From Edaphochlamys debaryana (lineage: Eukaryota > Chlorophyta > Chlorophyceae > Chlamydomonadales): 64,000 nucleotides of DNA. The position numbers were made by a program, and so were the translations under genes. The stretch is from the NCBI GenBank assembly GCA_016858145.1, contig JAEHOE010000195.1:1-64000 (forward strand), written 5' to 3'. Below, one piece after another: positions 11,201-25,390 of this stretch; position 1 is the first letter of the stretch, and every line of letters starts with the position of its first letter. The notes beneath the pieces were generated by a model. The model saw only the letters and a program-made list of their open reading frames with translations, was not told the DNA's origin and ran no database searches.

Positions 11201-12575
11201 CCTCTCCCCCCTCCCTCTCCCCCCTCCCTCTCCCCCCTCCCTCTCCCCCCTCCCTCTCCCCCCTCCCTCTCCCCCCTCCCTCTCCCCCCTCCCTCTCCCC
11301 CTCCCTCTCCCCCCCTCCCCACGCACCGTCCATGCGCGGCAGCATGTCCACCCCCAGCACCAGGAACTTCTCCAGCACGCACACGTACATGAGGTCCTCC
11401 AGGGTGGACCGCACCTCGCGGGACCGCACCTCGGCCATGCGCCTTTGGGGGGGCGGGGCGGATGGAGGGGAGGGGTATTGGGGACGGGGGCAGGGCGGGG
11501 TGGAGGAGTGGATGAGAGCGCCGGGTGATGGTGGCCGTGTGTGGTAGAGGGCACCGGGATCCCCTCACTAGCTGCTATTTGCTGTAGCACCCCCCACCCC
11601 CCCATCTTCACCCCTCTCCCCCTACCCCTTCTCTTCATACCCCCCCCCTCCACCCTCTCTCCATAATTCCCTCTCTCCATACCCCCCCCTCCCCCCCTCA
11701 CTTGTACAGCGCCAGCTCCGTGGTGGAGTCCGGCAGCTGGCTAATGGCCGCCTCCTGCTCCCGGCCCTTGGCCACCTCCTCCCTCAGCTTGCCCAGCTGA
11801 CTGTTGACAGCGTCCTTGAACAGGTGGGGCTCCTGGGGGGGGGAGGGAGGGAGAGTTTGTTGCTGAGCGGGGGAGGGAGGGTGAGGGAAGAATGGTTGGG
11901 GGAGGGCGGGAGGTAGGGAGGGGCAGCCAGAGCGCCCGATGGGCAGGGAGGGGTGCGGGAGGGAGAAGGGTGGCTCGGGGCAGGGGGAGGGGAACATGTG
12001 AAGCGCGGGACGGCAGGCAGGCGAAGGCGGCACGCGGTTTGCAGTTGGGGGCAGGTGCATGGCAGCAGCTGGGGAGGTCCTGAGGTGGGAGGTGCACTTC
12101 TGTAGAGGTGCGGGCTCCAGGGGGTTGCGGGCGGGGGAGGGCGCTTTGAGGACGGGGCGGAAGGCGTCGGCCCCACGTGGACCCTCCGTGTGCTCACCAT
12201 GCGCAGGTAATACTGCAGCATCTCGCCGTAGGGCGTCTTGGGCTGGGCGGGGGCCTGCGAGGGGTCGCAAGGCGGAGCGTGTGAGGCGCACCGGCGGGGT
12301 TGGCCGGGGGGAAGCTAGCGCTAGGTGGGGACCGGTGTGTGGCCATCGAAGCGTGCCAGCCAGCCGTGACGCCACGCGCGAGTCCGCCGGTCCAGCTTCT
12401 CAACGGCCCAGGACCCTCTTACCAGCGGCGCGAGCCCAAATTCAGACTTGTCCGCGCGAACGAGGACGCTCCGAGTCCTGGCAGCGCGAGGCCGGGCCGC
12501 GACGACGCCAGGCGTCCTCGTCGGCGCTGACCGCCGGCCCAAGCAAGGTCCGCGGAGGTTCAGGGAGGGCAACAT
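8293..12575 (-). CDS. plastid DUF760 protein (UV-B-induced At3g17800-like)
   Basis: Ten exons on the minus strand: 12423-12575, 12198-12254, 11702-11832, 11327-11442, 10616-10782, 10175-10309, 9655-9929, 9137-9269, 8769-8864 and 8293-8439. All use GT-AG and join in frame to 469 residues. The first 45 or so residues are rich in Arg/Ala/Ser with no acidic residues until RADKSE, typical of a chloroplast transit peptide. Conserved-looking segments are TLEDLMYVCVLEKF, LVREHLLQIMGP and VMFGYFLRRLDSRFQL, which match my memory of the DUF760 repeat family around Arabidopsis At3g17800. Biochemical function of the family is not known to me. A Ser/Gly/Pro-rich acidic linker (exon 7) follows the domain and then helical Glu/Gln-rich exons. 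The start codon faces that of the TTC33-like gene 392 bp away. Intron 5 contains a second copy of the exon 5 end plus donor. Confidence 0.8.
8728..8768. repeat. 10-bp GGGCCCGCCC tandem tract next to a splice donor
   Basis: Four near-identical units of CGGGCCCGCC/ACC directly follow, on the coding strand, the donor of DUF760 exon 9. The sequence is self-complementary and could form a strong hairpin at the 5' splice site. Confidence 0.7.
10472..10640. repeat. duplicated exon 3' end plus donor in DUF760 intron 5
   Basis: The plus-strand string CCCACCTGCGCCATCTGGAA occurs twice, at about 10480 and at the genuine exon 5 end near 10612. Between the copies lie CCCACCCCGGGCC-like repeats. Read on the minus strand, the intronic copy repeats the codons for FQMAQ followed by the same gtggg donor. 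Confidence 0.88.
11010..11318. repeat. (CCCTCCCTCTCCC)n simple repeat in DUF760 intron 4
   Basis: About 300 bases of near-perfect CTCCCTCTCCCCC units fill most of the intron between exons 4 and 5 of the DUF760 gene. On the coding strand it is a GGGAGAGGGA purine tract. Confidence 0.92.
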
Positions 12576-12967
12576 GGCTGGAGAGCGGATGTGAAGGCCA
12601 AAGGCGAGGCTGCTGGCTGGCTTTTCCTGGGCTCGTGCACAATTGTTGCTTGACGACGAAATCAGTACACTTGTGTACTGATGGGTAGTGGCAGTGGGTT
12701 ATGGCATGCTGATGTAGGCGCGCGTATGTATATCGGCGGGGGCCAACCACAAATCCCGGCCTTCTAGACGCTTGCATCACGCATCGCGGGCTCTAGCCCT
12801 AGGGCCTGGTGCGAGTTATTGCATGCTGTCATTCCTCGTCGTCTATCCACAGCGTAACCGCAGGCTTCTGGCACGACCGTGTCGCGCATGTCGGAAACGA
12901 AAGCCGCACAAAAGCCGTGACGAACAGGTTGCACCCCCTGCTGACGTCAATTGATCTAAACTGCAGT
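12576..12967. promoter_or_regulatory. shared upstream region of the DUF760 and TTC33-like genes
   Basis: The two ATG codons (12575 minus, 12968 plus) are 392 bp apart and face away from each other, so both promoters and 5' UTRs must fit here. An AT-rich patch, GTATGTATATCGG at about 12724-12736, is the only TATA-like string noticed. The composition is clearly less C-tract biased than the introns on either side. Confidence 0.5.
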
Positions 12968-15138
12968 ATGGCGCCCTTGAAGCGTCGAGGCGCGCCCATG
13001 GCCAAAGCGGTGGCTTTGCGCGCGTTCACAGAAGAGAGCGACGAGGAGCCCGACCCAGCAAACCAGGCCGCAGAGCTTCAGGCACGCCGCGTGTGGCCTA
13101 GCAACTGGACGCGATCCGGGTGGTGCACAAGTCAAACCCTGGTCACGGGCCGGACCCTACCCCCGCCCCGACTTCCTCCACGCCCCCGCCTGCCCCCCAC
13201 CCTCAGGAGTCAGCCCAGCAGGCTGCCGCCTCCGGCCGCCTGGACGAGGCCCGGGCGCTGCTGGGGCGGGCGGTGCGGCTGCTGCCGGGCAGCGCGCAGC
13301 TGCACGAGCTGCACGCGCAGGCGGGTGGGCCAGCGGGGGGAGGCGGGTGGGCCGGCGGGGGAGGCCGTCTGAGGACAAGGGGTCTGGGACTCGGCACGGG
13401 GACTCCAGGTGGCAGGGGCGTCGGGGTGGTTGCATGGATCAATACTGTCCGCATTGGAGGCTCGTGTTATGACAGGGGGGAAAGGTTGGAAAAGAGTTTG
13501 ATTTTGGACCGGCAAGTGGCCTGTGGGAAGACATGTAGCCGCCCGAGTGCTGGGAACAGGAGCAAGGCGGTCGGGCCAGCTGGTACAGAGCACGCGAGGG
13601 GGCATGGTCGGGCTCAATTGTGTGCCCCTGGCGGAACTGCTGGGCCGCCCGCCTTGCTCCTGCTCCCCAAAGTTCCCGTCTTGCCCGAACGACCAGGGCT
13701 GCTGCTGCACCCATGGCCCTCTGGCATTGCCACCTGCCTTCACAGTCTCAGCCATTTCCTGCCCCTTCCTCCCCCTCCCTTCCCCCCCCCCTTGCCCGGC
13801 CCCCGGATCCCAGGTCCTGACTGAGCTGGGGGCAGCCTGGGAGGCCCTCCGCGCGGCGGGGCGGGCGGCGGAGCTGGCCCCCGCCTGGGCCGAGGCGCAC
13901 GTGACCCTGGGCCGGGCACAGCGGAACTATGGAGAGGTGGGGGAGGGGAGGGAGATGGAGGGAGGGGAGGAGCGGGGGGAGGGGGAAAAGGGGGAGGGAG
14001 GGTGGTGCACATGAAGCTTAGCTTGGGAGGAAGCTTTAGCGAGGCATGCCGCCGACGGAGGGAGGGGGTGAGGGAGGAGAGACAGGAGGAACAGTGGGGA
14101 GGGGGGGGACGACGCAGGCGGCAGGAGTAAGGTTAAGATCCAGGCTCGGCAGGAGCGGAGGCGGAGGAGCAGCGGTGGCAGAGGTAAGGCAGCCAGCGGG
14201 AGGCACCGTGTGGTAACCCACCGCTGCCCATACCCCTCGCCCTCCTGGCCTGCCCCCCCCCCCGCCTCACAGCCCCTGCTGGCCGAGGCATCCTACGATC
14301 GGGCGCTGGAGCTCCTGCAGGTAAGAGCCGGAATCAGAAGGATCAAGCAGCTGCATCCAGGAGGAATCCAGAATCCAACTCAGTCGGAGGGCGCTGGCTT
14401 GACCTCTGGCTGATGTATACTCAGGGCAGGGCTGCAGTGTGGATGGCGATGTGGGGGTATGGCCATTCGCGTGGAGCCATTCGCGCTCAGGGTGTAGCGC
14501 GGGAGCTGCCATCGCTGCTGTGTTGGCTTAGACGGCTCGTTGCTGGTACGTATGCCGAGCTGTGGCGTGCTGTGGCCAATCCGTCCTCACAGCGCCTACG
14601 AGCAACAGCCCACCGCGGCTCTGCCGCGATGTCTCTAGATCCGCCGAGTAACGGCATGCAGACTTCAGCCCTGAGATGGACCTCCATCTGTGGGAGCCCT
14701 CTGCCAGCCAGGCTGGCTTTTCGGCCCCAATCCGGCCCCTGCACCTGGAGTCCATCTGACCCCTCCCCCCCGCGCCGCCTCCCCCTGCTCGCCCCTTGGC
14801 CCCATACCCCACCGCAGCCGGACGCCGCGGGGGCCCTCGCCACTGAGGTGTCCGAGGTGCGGGCGCTGGCCAGCCGCCAGCGGGAGGCGGGGCCGGGGGT
14901 GCGGGCCCGAGTGATGGGCGAGGGCCCGGAAGGCCCAGCGCCTGCGGAGCAGGCCCCCGCAGAGGGCCCATCAGAGGGGGCAGCGGGTGCCGGAAAAGAT
15001 CGGCCGGACGCCGCGGAGGAGGCGGGGACAGGGGCGGATGGTGGGGAGGCGGGCAAGGGCGCGGCGGGCACGAGGGGGGCTGGTGGGGAGGCGGAGCCGG
15101 GGGAAGCAGGGCAGGCGGAGCGGGGGCGTGCGGGGTGA
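12968..15138 (+). CDS. TPR protein similar to TTC33
   Basis: Five exons: 12968-13090, 13207-13320, 13814-13936, 14273-14320 and 14818-15138, giving 242 residues (animal TTC33 is about 260). Exons 2-4 encode two to three TPR-like helix pairs: AAASGRLDEARALLGRAVRL, VLTELGAAWEALRAAGRAAE and AWAEAHVTLGRAQ. The arrangement, with a short acidic N-terminus (TEESDEEPDP) before the TPRs and LASRQRE after them, resembles TTC33 as I remember it. The C-terminal 80 residues are Gly/Ala/Glu-rich and disordered. TPR proteins act as scaffolds; no specific role is visible. The junction of exons 2 and 3 works in frame only if the intron starts with gc (CAG|gcgggt), a GC-AG intron. The 13321-13813 intron contains no additional exon I could support. 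Confidence 0.72.
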
Positions 15139-16217
15139 CCGGGTTGAGCTGTAGGATGCGTCCATGGGACCTGGCGCAGGAGCAGGGGCGGGGTTTAAAA
15201 CAGGAGGGCCAGGCAAGCGAGTGGGCAGTGCGTGGGCGGGGTGGGGCGGCGCAGTGTGTAGCGGCGGTACTGCCACGCAAGGGCGGCGAGGTGCAGCAGA
15301 GGGAGCTGCAGCAAAGGGGTGAGCCACTCTGGCAACGCGTTGCACGGAACGGGGAGGGCGATGGTCATGGCTCGGACGAATATGGCCTCTGTGCTTTGGG
15401 ACAGAAAGCCACAACGGCTGGTACCCCTTGCAATACTTCCGCACGGACTCGCGCCTCATGCTTTCCTGTACGCCTCGGTCGCCGTTCTTCCCCCAGCTGC
15501 ACTTGTTACCACTTGTTGCCATGGTTGTCGAGTGTCAGCGGGCAACGGCCAGTGAGATCAGGTGTGAGCGCGTGTCACTCCTCCCTGGCGCCGTGCTGGT
15601 CCAAGGACTTCCAGCGGATGAGGGTGGCTTTGAGGGTGGTGGCAGGTTGTGGCAAACATATGACCGGCATGGGTGCATGCCCCTCTCCCGCCCTCGCCCC
15701 CGACCTTCTGCCCTCGCACCGTGTCACGTCGCAAAGGCAAGGAGGCAGCGTAGGCAAAGGTGTTACCTGCACGCAGGACATGCCACGTGAGGCTGGTCTT
15801 CTGTAGACGCACCGAACGCAGGTGAATTCCACATGTTGTATCTTCCGTGCTTGCTAGGGACCGTTGCCGGGCTCTTCGCTCATGCCGGGGGGTATCTGTG
15901 CGGTTGTCGAGTGTCGGTGCAGCGGAGGTGTGACAACTGACATGTGCGCATGCCGGAGTGGGGGTTGGGGCTGGGGTGTGTGTGGAGGGCGCGGGCCTGG
16001 GCCCACACTGCGTGCACCCCCCAGCTACCCTTGCACTGCCAAATGACTATGCTGAGTCGTGCGAGGGGGTGAGCGGGCCTCCGCCTCTGGCCCCGCACGG
16101 GGTCGGGGTCGCGAGGATGTCGTGCAGCTGCCAATGCCGCTTCCGTAGCTGTCGATGGTGCTACCTGCCCCCGACTATCACCCCCGCTGCATTATAGGCT
16201 CCATAGATTCAATAGAA
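15139..16217. other. intergenic between the TTC33-like and MAPK genes
   Basis: No coding feature was recognised. The interval holds the TTC33-like 3' UTR and the MAPK promoter. Open frames here have no splice partners or family motifs. Confidence 0.5.
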
Positions 16218-19122
<2,905 letters not shown>

Positions 19123-20042
19123 AGCAGGGGTTCGAGGGCGGCGTGGTGGGAGAGCAGGGGGCTGGGGGCGGAGGCGGAGCAGGGGGAGGCGGGACGGGGC
19201 CAAGATGGAGGAGGGGCGTGCGGAGGAGGATGCCAGGAGGCGGGGGTAGGAGGAATGGGCGCGGGCGCTGACCAGGAGCGGGCGGCGAGGATTACTGGGG
19301 CTCAGCATGGCGGAGGAGCCGTGCGGGTGCAGGGCAAGGGACTGGATAGCAGGAGGCGGGAGCCGTGCGCAAGAACGGGGGAGCTGGGCATGGGTCTGAT
19401 CCATGAGAGAGGGGACGCAAGCCGGGATCGTATGCGGGAGCGCATATGGGAACACAAGGGAGCAAGGGCGCGTGGCGGCACTGTTCTCATGCCCAGCGGT
19501 GGCGCGCGCGCGTGCGCAGGGCGGGCTCTTGTCCTGACTGGACGACTAAGTAGGGTGACTGGCGGTTTGCGCTTGAGCTGGGAAAGCTCTTGGCCGGAAG
19601 GAGCGGGCCTTGGATGTCAGGCTCCTTTGGAGTATTGCAGTGACACCCATCGTCCGTCCATCCCTTGATCCGCGCAATCCCCTGCTGTTCACGTGTTGTT
19701 TCCTTGGTCCGATCTTGCCAGCACCGTCTCGTGCAGCCCCCACCCTGCAGCGCATGTGTTTTGCTGCATCCGGCCCTCTCGATCCGTCACAGCCAAAGCT
19801 ATCTTTCCCGAGTTGCTAAGCATTCTCCTTCCGCCAGCTCCGGCCCTCGTCTTCTCTCCAGCCTAGTTCAGCCTCCATTCGCAGAAGCTTAACCTCCGCT
19901 CCCAAGCTTCCCGGCTCCCGCGCGGGCCCTCCAGCCCTCCAGAGCCCTATCACGCGCCTTTCAGGCCCAGTCCTTCACCGATGTCCAAAGCCGCTCCCGT
20001 CGCCAATGCACATGGCACGGCCACATCATCATGCTGAGTCGC
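19123..20042. other. intergenic between convergent MAPK and PPL1 genes
   Basis: This is 3' UTR territory for both neighbours. I saw no coding segment, no repeat and no clear TGTAA polyadenylation signal in either orientation. Confidence 0.5.
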
Positions 20043-21887
20043 TTAGATGATGAGCTGGAAGGAGCGCATGGTGGTCTCCAGCTTCTCCTTCATCTTGCCC
20101 CACCGCTTCTCGTTGGCGCCCACGGTTAGCGTGTAGAAGGTGCCTGCGGGGGCGCACGGGGAAACGGAAGCCACTCAGCACCACCGCCGTGACCTCAACC
20201 TCGTTGTAAGCACGCGTCCGCTGGACCGGCTCGTCCCTCCCAGGCCCGTGCAGTAAGTGTTGCTGCCACCTTTCGACCGCAACCCTCCCATGCCACCTAC
20301 CGGTGCCGCCTCCCTCGTGGTCCCGGTACTCCGCTGCGCCCCCCTTCGTGAGACGCCCCCCCCAACCCGCACCACACGCCAGCCTCTCCCCTGCTCCCCC
20401 TCGCTACCCTTCCCCTGCCCCCCCTCACCGCGGCTGCAGGCCACGACCGCCAGCTGGTGGCGCGTGAAGCGGGGGGTGGTGGCCACGTACTCCAGCTCGT
20501 AGTAGTTGTGGCCCTCCTGCTCGCGCTGGGGGGGAGAAAGAGGGGAGGACAGCGGCACGGGCAGCAGGGCACAGGGTGCGAAGAGGTTGAGTGCGAGGTT
20601 TGGGCCGGAGGGCAGCGGAGCTTGGGTCCGGTCGTCGCAGGCTCGTAAGGCCATGTGGGTCGTCTTGCCCGGTCCCCCTCCAGGCTCTCACCAGGTTGGT
20701 CTTGAGCAGCTTGACGTCGGTGCCGGGGGCGGTCAGCACGTTGGTGGCCAGGGTCTCGCACACCTGCAAAAGTAGGCCCAGAGTAGGATGAAGCGCGCAA
20801 CCCCTCCGCACGGCCTTTTGCCGCCTGACGCAGCGCCCGTGCTTGCCCACTCAGGCAGCAGCTCCATCCAATCAGGTCCAACCCTCCACTGGGCCGAGTG
20901 CGCTCCACCCAAGGCGCCTCTCCTGCCCACAGCTCACGCACACCCCTCGCACCAACCCCGCCTTGACCCCCCGCTCAACCCTCCCTACCCTTAACCCCTC
21001 CCTAGCAATCCCCAAGTACCGGTGTTACCCACCGTCTGCAGCTCCCCGAACTCGGTGATGTCGGCCTTGTCGGTGGCGGTGAGCGTGACGCTCACGGCCT
21101 CGAGCGGCTCCACAACGTCCTTGTACACAACGTCAGCGCCCTTGACCACAACCTCCTGCTCCCGACAAGCGAGTTAGGGGGAGGATGGGGATGAGCTTAG
21201 GGGGAGGTGCCAGCACGGAGGCGGCAGCGCATGAGGGCGGGGTTCGACAGAGGGAGGGCATGATGCGCCTGGAAGGTGCCGTATCGAGAGGGGACCGGGG
21301 AGCGTGTGCGCACCTGCCAGCCGAAGGGGTACAGGAACTTGTAGTTGTCAGCCACGTCCTCCACGGCAGTGAAGCCGGAGGGAGCTGCAAGTGAGGGTGC
21401 GACGTGCGAGGGATGCGGGGGAACATGCTTCGGCAATCGTGTAGACGAGACAGGCCTTCCCGCACGCCCCGAGCGACCTATCCGGTCTCATGTGTTGCAT
21501 GGTAAGTGATATGAGGGAATCGCGGGGCTTACCCCTGGCAGCGAACGCTGGCGATGCCGATAGAAGCGCGGCCGCGGAAGCAGCCTGGAGCACCTCACGG
21601 CGACCCAGCTGGGCTGCACAGTCAGTAGGAGCGATTCAGCCATTTGCCAGCGCTGATCAGAGCAATTGCTGCGCCTTACCAGCCTCAGCGCTCTGGGCGC
21701 GGCATTGAACCACGCGCCTCGACGACGGACGCGGGGCGACTCCGCTGAACGCCCGGGTGGAAACCTGGAAGATCAACGCATGTCCAGTTTAGAGCGCGTG
21801 TCAATCGCATGGCTCGGCGAGCTCGGCGACGCAAGCATTCCTCGCCTGGCGAGTGGTCGTCGAGACAACGGGGGCCTTGAGAGCCAT
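20043..21887 (-). CDS. PPL1: PsbP-like protein 1, thylakoid lumen
   Basis: Exons (minus): 21887 to about 21831/21846, 21680-21764, 21533-21613, 21314-21384, 21033-21155, 20692-20763, 20429-20525 and 20043-20143; about 223-228 residues. The N-terminus has a two-part targeting signal. A Ser/Thr/Arg-rich transit region ends in RRVVQCRAQS. A twin-arginine lumen signal LGRREVLQ followed by a hydrophobic stretch then ends in SPAFAAR, the pattern of Tat substrates. The mature part has NYKFLYPFGWQEV, VYKDVVEPLEAVSV, YYELEY and FYTLTVGANEKRW, which match Arabidopsis PPL1 as I recall it, a PsbP homologue linked to repair of photodamaged photosystem II. The end of exon 1 is uncertain: CAG|gcgagg (GC donor) or TGC|gtcgcc would both keep the frame. 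The other junctions are canonical. Confidence 0.88.
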
Positions 21888-22336
21888 GGTGAGGAGCCTT
21901 CTGGTGCGCCTAAAGTGACTGTGTGTTACGAGCGGACAAGTGGACAGTGCGGACTCGAGCGTCTGAAGGCCCTTCAGCGAGAGGCCAGGCGGGTCGGATG
22001 CAAGACTGGTGGTCCCCGACAGGCATGCACCTGCCCAAACCCCTCGCCGGGCCACCATCACCAGGAAGCGGTCAAACTTACAGAACTCGCGGTCCCGAAG
22101 AAACTACCGCGAGTGCACGTCCAATCCGCACGTACCCCACGGCTCACTCGGCGAGGTACCCGGCGCAGAGCGGGAAGCGCACCGGACCCACCACGGCCAC
22201 CAGCACTGCCCCCTCCTTCTTCCCTTACGAATCCTACTCTTGAGGCATCCGCCACCCGCACTCCTGCATCCCCCGCAGACCCTTACTCTCACCCTTAACC
22301 CTGGAGCCGAACTCGATCACTGCGCTGCCGTGCGCT
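21888..22336. other. intergenic: PPL1 promoter and methyltransferase 3' region
   Basis: The gap is 449 bp between the PPL1 start codon and the stop codon of the upstream minus-strand methyltransferase gene. A minus-strand TGTAA lies inside it. No coding segment was seen. Confidence 0.5.
22078..22082 (-). terminator. TGTAA polyadenylation signal candidate
   Basis: Minus-strand TGTAA lies 255 bp beyond the methyltransferase stop, a usual 3' UTR distance in Chlamydomonas-type algae, where TGTAA replaces AATAAA. Confidence 0.4.
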
Positions 22337-24748
22337 TTACTCCGCCAGCGTCAGCCGCAGTACCCGCCCGGGCCGCGCCGTCCCGTCCACATCCACGTCC
22401 TCCGCTATCAGCACCTCCACCCGCAGCCCTCGCTCCTGCAGCGCCGCCAGCACCTCCTCCTTCTTGACGAACAGCTTGGAGTCCTCGCCCGCCCGCTCCA
22501 CGAACGCCATGAAGCACGCCTTGCCGCCGCCACCCGCACCGCCCGGTGCGCCGCTGCTTTTTGATGCAGCCGGCTCGGGATAGGGTGAGGGTGAGGGTGG
22601 GGGTGGCGGCGAGGGCGCGGACGAGGGTGGCCCGGAGGGCTGGGGCGCAGAGGGCCCGGCGCCGCGGGGGTGCCGCAGCACGGCCAACACGACGTCGATG
22701 TAGGCGTGCAGGATGTCGAGCAGCCACACAGTGTCCTGAACATGGTGGGCAACACACGGCGTGAAGCAGGCTACAGTGAGCGCCCTGGTTGCCGGCACAC
22801 TCCCAGCAGACACCCACGAAACCACGTCGTGGCTCCTCGAGGCTGTCAGGCACACCCTCAAGCTGCAGTCCCCCGGCCCGCCCAGCCTCAGCAAAGCCCG
22901 TGAAGGGTGGCCCATCTGTGCGCTCGTCGGCACTCCCCATTGCCTGCTCCTGCCTCGCCCTTGCCTGACGGCCAGCCCTCGCTGCGGTCCACCGGCGCCC
23001 GCCCCGGCCCAGGCCCCGCCTGCCCTCCCGAACACCCCCACCCCCACCCCTCAGCTTCAAACAACCCCCACCCCCACCCCCACCCACCACCGCGAGGATG
23101 AAGTCGGCCTCCCTGGGGTCGTTGCCGCCCGCCGCCACCTGCGGCCCCAGCGGCTCCGTCCAGTCCAGCGCCATCACCGCAGCGCTGCCGCCGCAGCACC
23201 CCACGCGCACCGCACCCGCCCACGGCCCCGCCCCGTCCCCACCACCCGCCCACGCCCCTCCTGCCGCCTCCCCACCGCCCCCTCCAAGCGACAGCGCGCC
23301 CAGCGATACCGTCGCGTCCTCTGTGCACCCCGGTGCTGCGCCGCCGGACGGCTGCCCGGGCTGTGCCGTGGCGCTACCAGCGGGCTGCGCCGCGGGCCCG
23401 CTGGCAGGCGGAGGCGGCGGGGTGGCGCTGCCCCCGGGCGGGGCGCAGGGCCCGGCTGCGTTGCGCTGCAGATTGTGGCGCAGGGAGCCGGCCACCACGG
23501 AGGCCAGGTCCGTGAGGAGCACGTGCGCCCCCGCAGCGGCCGCCGCCAGGCCCGCCAGACCTGCGCGGCGGGGACCGGGGCAGGGGAGTTACTGCCCGCC
23601 TGGCTGAACAGGTTCTGCACAGCCGGGCTGCACACACCGTATGACGGAGGCGGTCCCGACATGTTACCCTGGCTTAAGCGAGCAGTCCTCAACGCATAAG
23701 AGCACCAGCAGCTGCTGACGGGCAGCGAGGCCCGTTGCCCCGCTGCATGCGTCATGGCCCATGGCTGCTGAGCACAGCCTGCTGCCCCGCACACAGCAAA
23801 CGCAGTGTACATGGGATCCGACCTCCCCAAGAACTGCCCCATCTGGCGGCACCCACCGGTGCCCGACCCCAGGTCCAGCACGCGCCGGCCGGCCAACAGC
23901 GCGCCCAGGTGCAGAGGCACTTGGGGTCCGCCTGGGCCCGGGCCTGGGCCTGGTCCCACGTGCTGCGCATGCCCTGCAGCTTCCCCAACGGATCCAGTGT
24001 AGCCAGGCGCCGGAGCCGACGCGGTCGGCGTTGCCGAGGCTCCAGCTGCGCAGGGCTCTGGGAGCGCGCCGGGAGGCGCGGCAGCGGCGGAGGCAGATGC
24101 GGCGGGGCCGTTGGCGGTTGCGGTTGCGGTTGCGGGGGCTGCGGCGGGCGGCCCCCTGATGAGGCGCAGCAGCAGCCAGTTGGCCTCCCACAGCAGGAAG
24201 CCGGTGGAGCCAGCGATGGTGTAGTCCGAGTCGAAGAAGTAGGGGCTGGGGGAGGGGGGAGGGGGGAGGTGGAGGCGGGTGGGGGGTGGGGGGAAGGAAG
24301 GATGGTGGTGAGAAAACATGGGTGATGGGGTACGGGGCTTCAGGTTGCACGGTGGCAGGTGTCGGCATCGCGGCCTGTGTAGCCGGCCCGGGGCGCAAGC
24401 ACGACGCCCCATCCGGAGCATAGCAGTGGCACTTACTCTGTTTACGCAGGCGGCCGGGATGGAAAGATGGGCAGGGAGGGGGGGCAAGCGGGGAGGGAAG
24501 CGCTTGGTTGCAAGAGCCGTAATCACACAGCTGGAGTACCGACTGTGTGTACTGTGTGCCTCCAGCCGCCCTGCTGCTCCCCCACACAGACGCTACCCCT
24601 GCCGTTAGATCCTTCCCTTCATCACACCTTGAGCGTCAAAGTGCTCTAGGTTGCGCTTGGCGATTGTTATCCTAACGCCGTTGACAGTGCAGGAGACGAG
24701 GATCTGTGGCCCGTCCACCACGACAGTTGCTTCGTCGGGCCCCGACAT
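22337..24748 (-). CDS. methyltransferase family 16 (METTL21/EEF-KMT-like)
   Basis: Seven-beta-strand SAM-dependent methyltransferase of the group that modifies lysines in chaperones and elongation factors. Exons (minus): 24628-24748, 23857-24245, 23088-23560 and 22337-22735, about 460 residues. The SAM-binding motif I is RRVLDLGSGTG. HVLLTDLASVV gives the acidic end of strand 2. LDWTEPLG and DFILAV lead to DTVWLLDILHAY, the post-IV region of the family. The segment SDYTIAGSTGFLLWEANWLL corresponds to the usual pre-motif region. Two long Ala/Pro/Gly inserts (in exons 2 and 3) make it much longer than animal members (220-300 residues). Exon 1 was chosen for its ATG and donor, but it joins exon 2 out of frame (leftover one base where two are needed), so a small exon may be missing between 24246 and 24627. 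The substrate cannot be told from the sequence. Confidence 0.75.
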
Positions 24749-25390
24749 GGCTTGCCTGCGGCAAGGCACGTTTCAGGGTAGAGGGGAGCATTCTGGGCTT
24801 CGGGGAGCGACAGCAGGGCCTCAGCCGTGACTTGGTGGGTGGAGAAGCTGGCCGTGAGTCTGCAGTATACGGACACTGAGAGCCCGAGTCCCTGGCGTCT
24901 CTGACTGCCCAGTCACGAGGGAGGGCAGTCACGGGGGAGGGAGGGCCCCGGTCCTGGCCGACGGCGAGTGTCCCAGGCCTCTTACCCTCAGTTACTCGGC
25001 GCGTCGTCGCTGCCTTTAGCTCCCACGATCCAAGCAGCAGCGTTCACAACAGTTTCGGCGCGAGGTGTTCCGGTAAATGCACGGGTTCCGTGGTGGTGCG
25101 TGGCTGTTATAGTTGTCGCTAGTACTACTCGAGCGTGATTGCGACAGGGAAGGAGTTGAAGCGCGAGTTGACACCAATGCTGCAAGGTTGGGATCGCGAG
25201 GCCGCACCGGTTCTAGCTTGTGACGCTACCCCTGCACTGTCAGACACAGTGCATAGGATATATAGGCAAACCATGCACCGACGAGAGGAATGCACGCAAG
25301 CTTGAGCAGAACGGCCCTCCCGCGCTTGGGGTCTCCGCTTGGGGCGTGACTCTGGGGCGCCCAGGCCCGTTGCGGGCCCCCTGAACCAAC
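24749..25390. promoter_or_regulatory. divergent upstream region of the methyltransferase and RIC1 genes
   Basis: The two start codons face away from each other across 642 bp. A TATA-like string GGATATATAGG lies at about 25257-25266, some 125 bp before the RIC1 ATG. No coding segment was recognised in between. Confidence 0.5.

Noticed and set aside
10980..11330. Possible CRISPR-like or satellite array
   Set aside because: Units are pure CCCTCT simple repeat without spacers.
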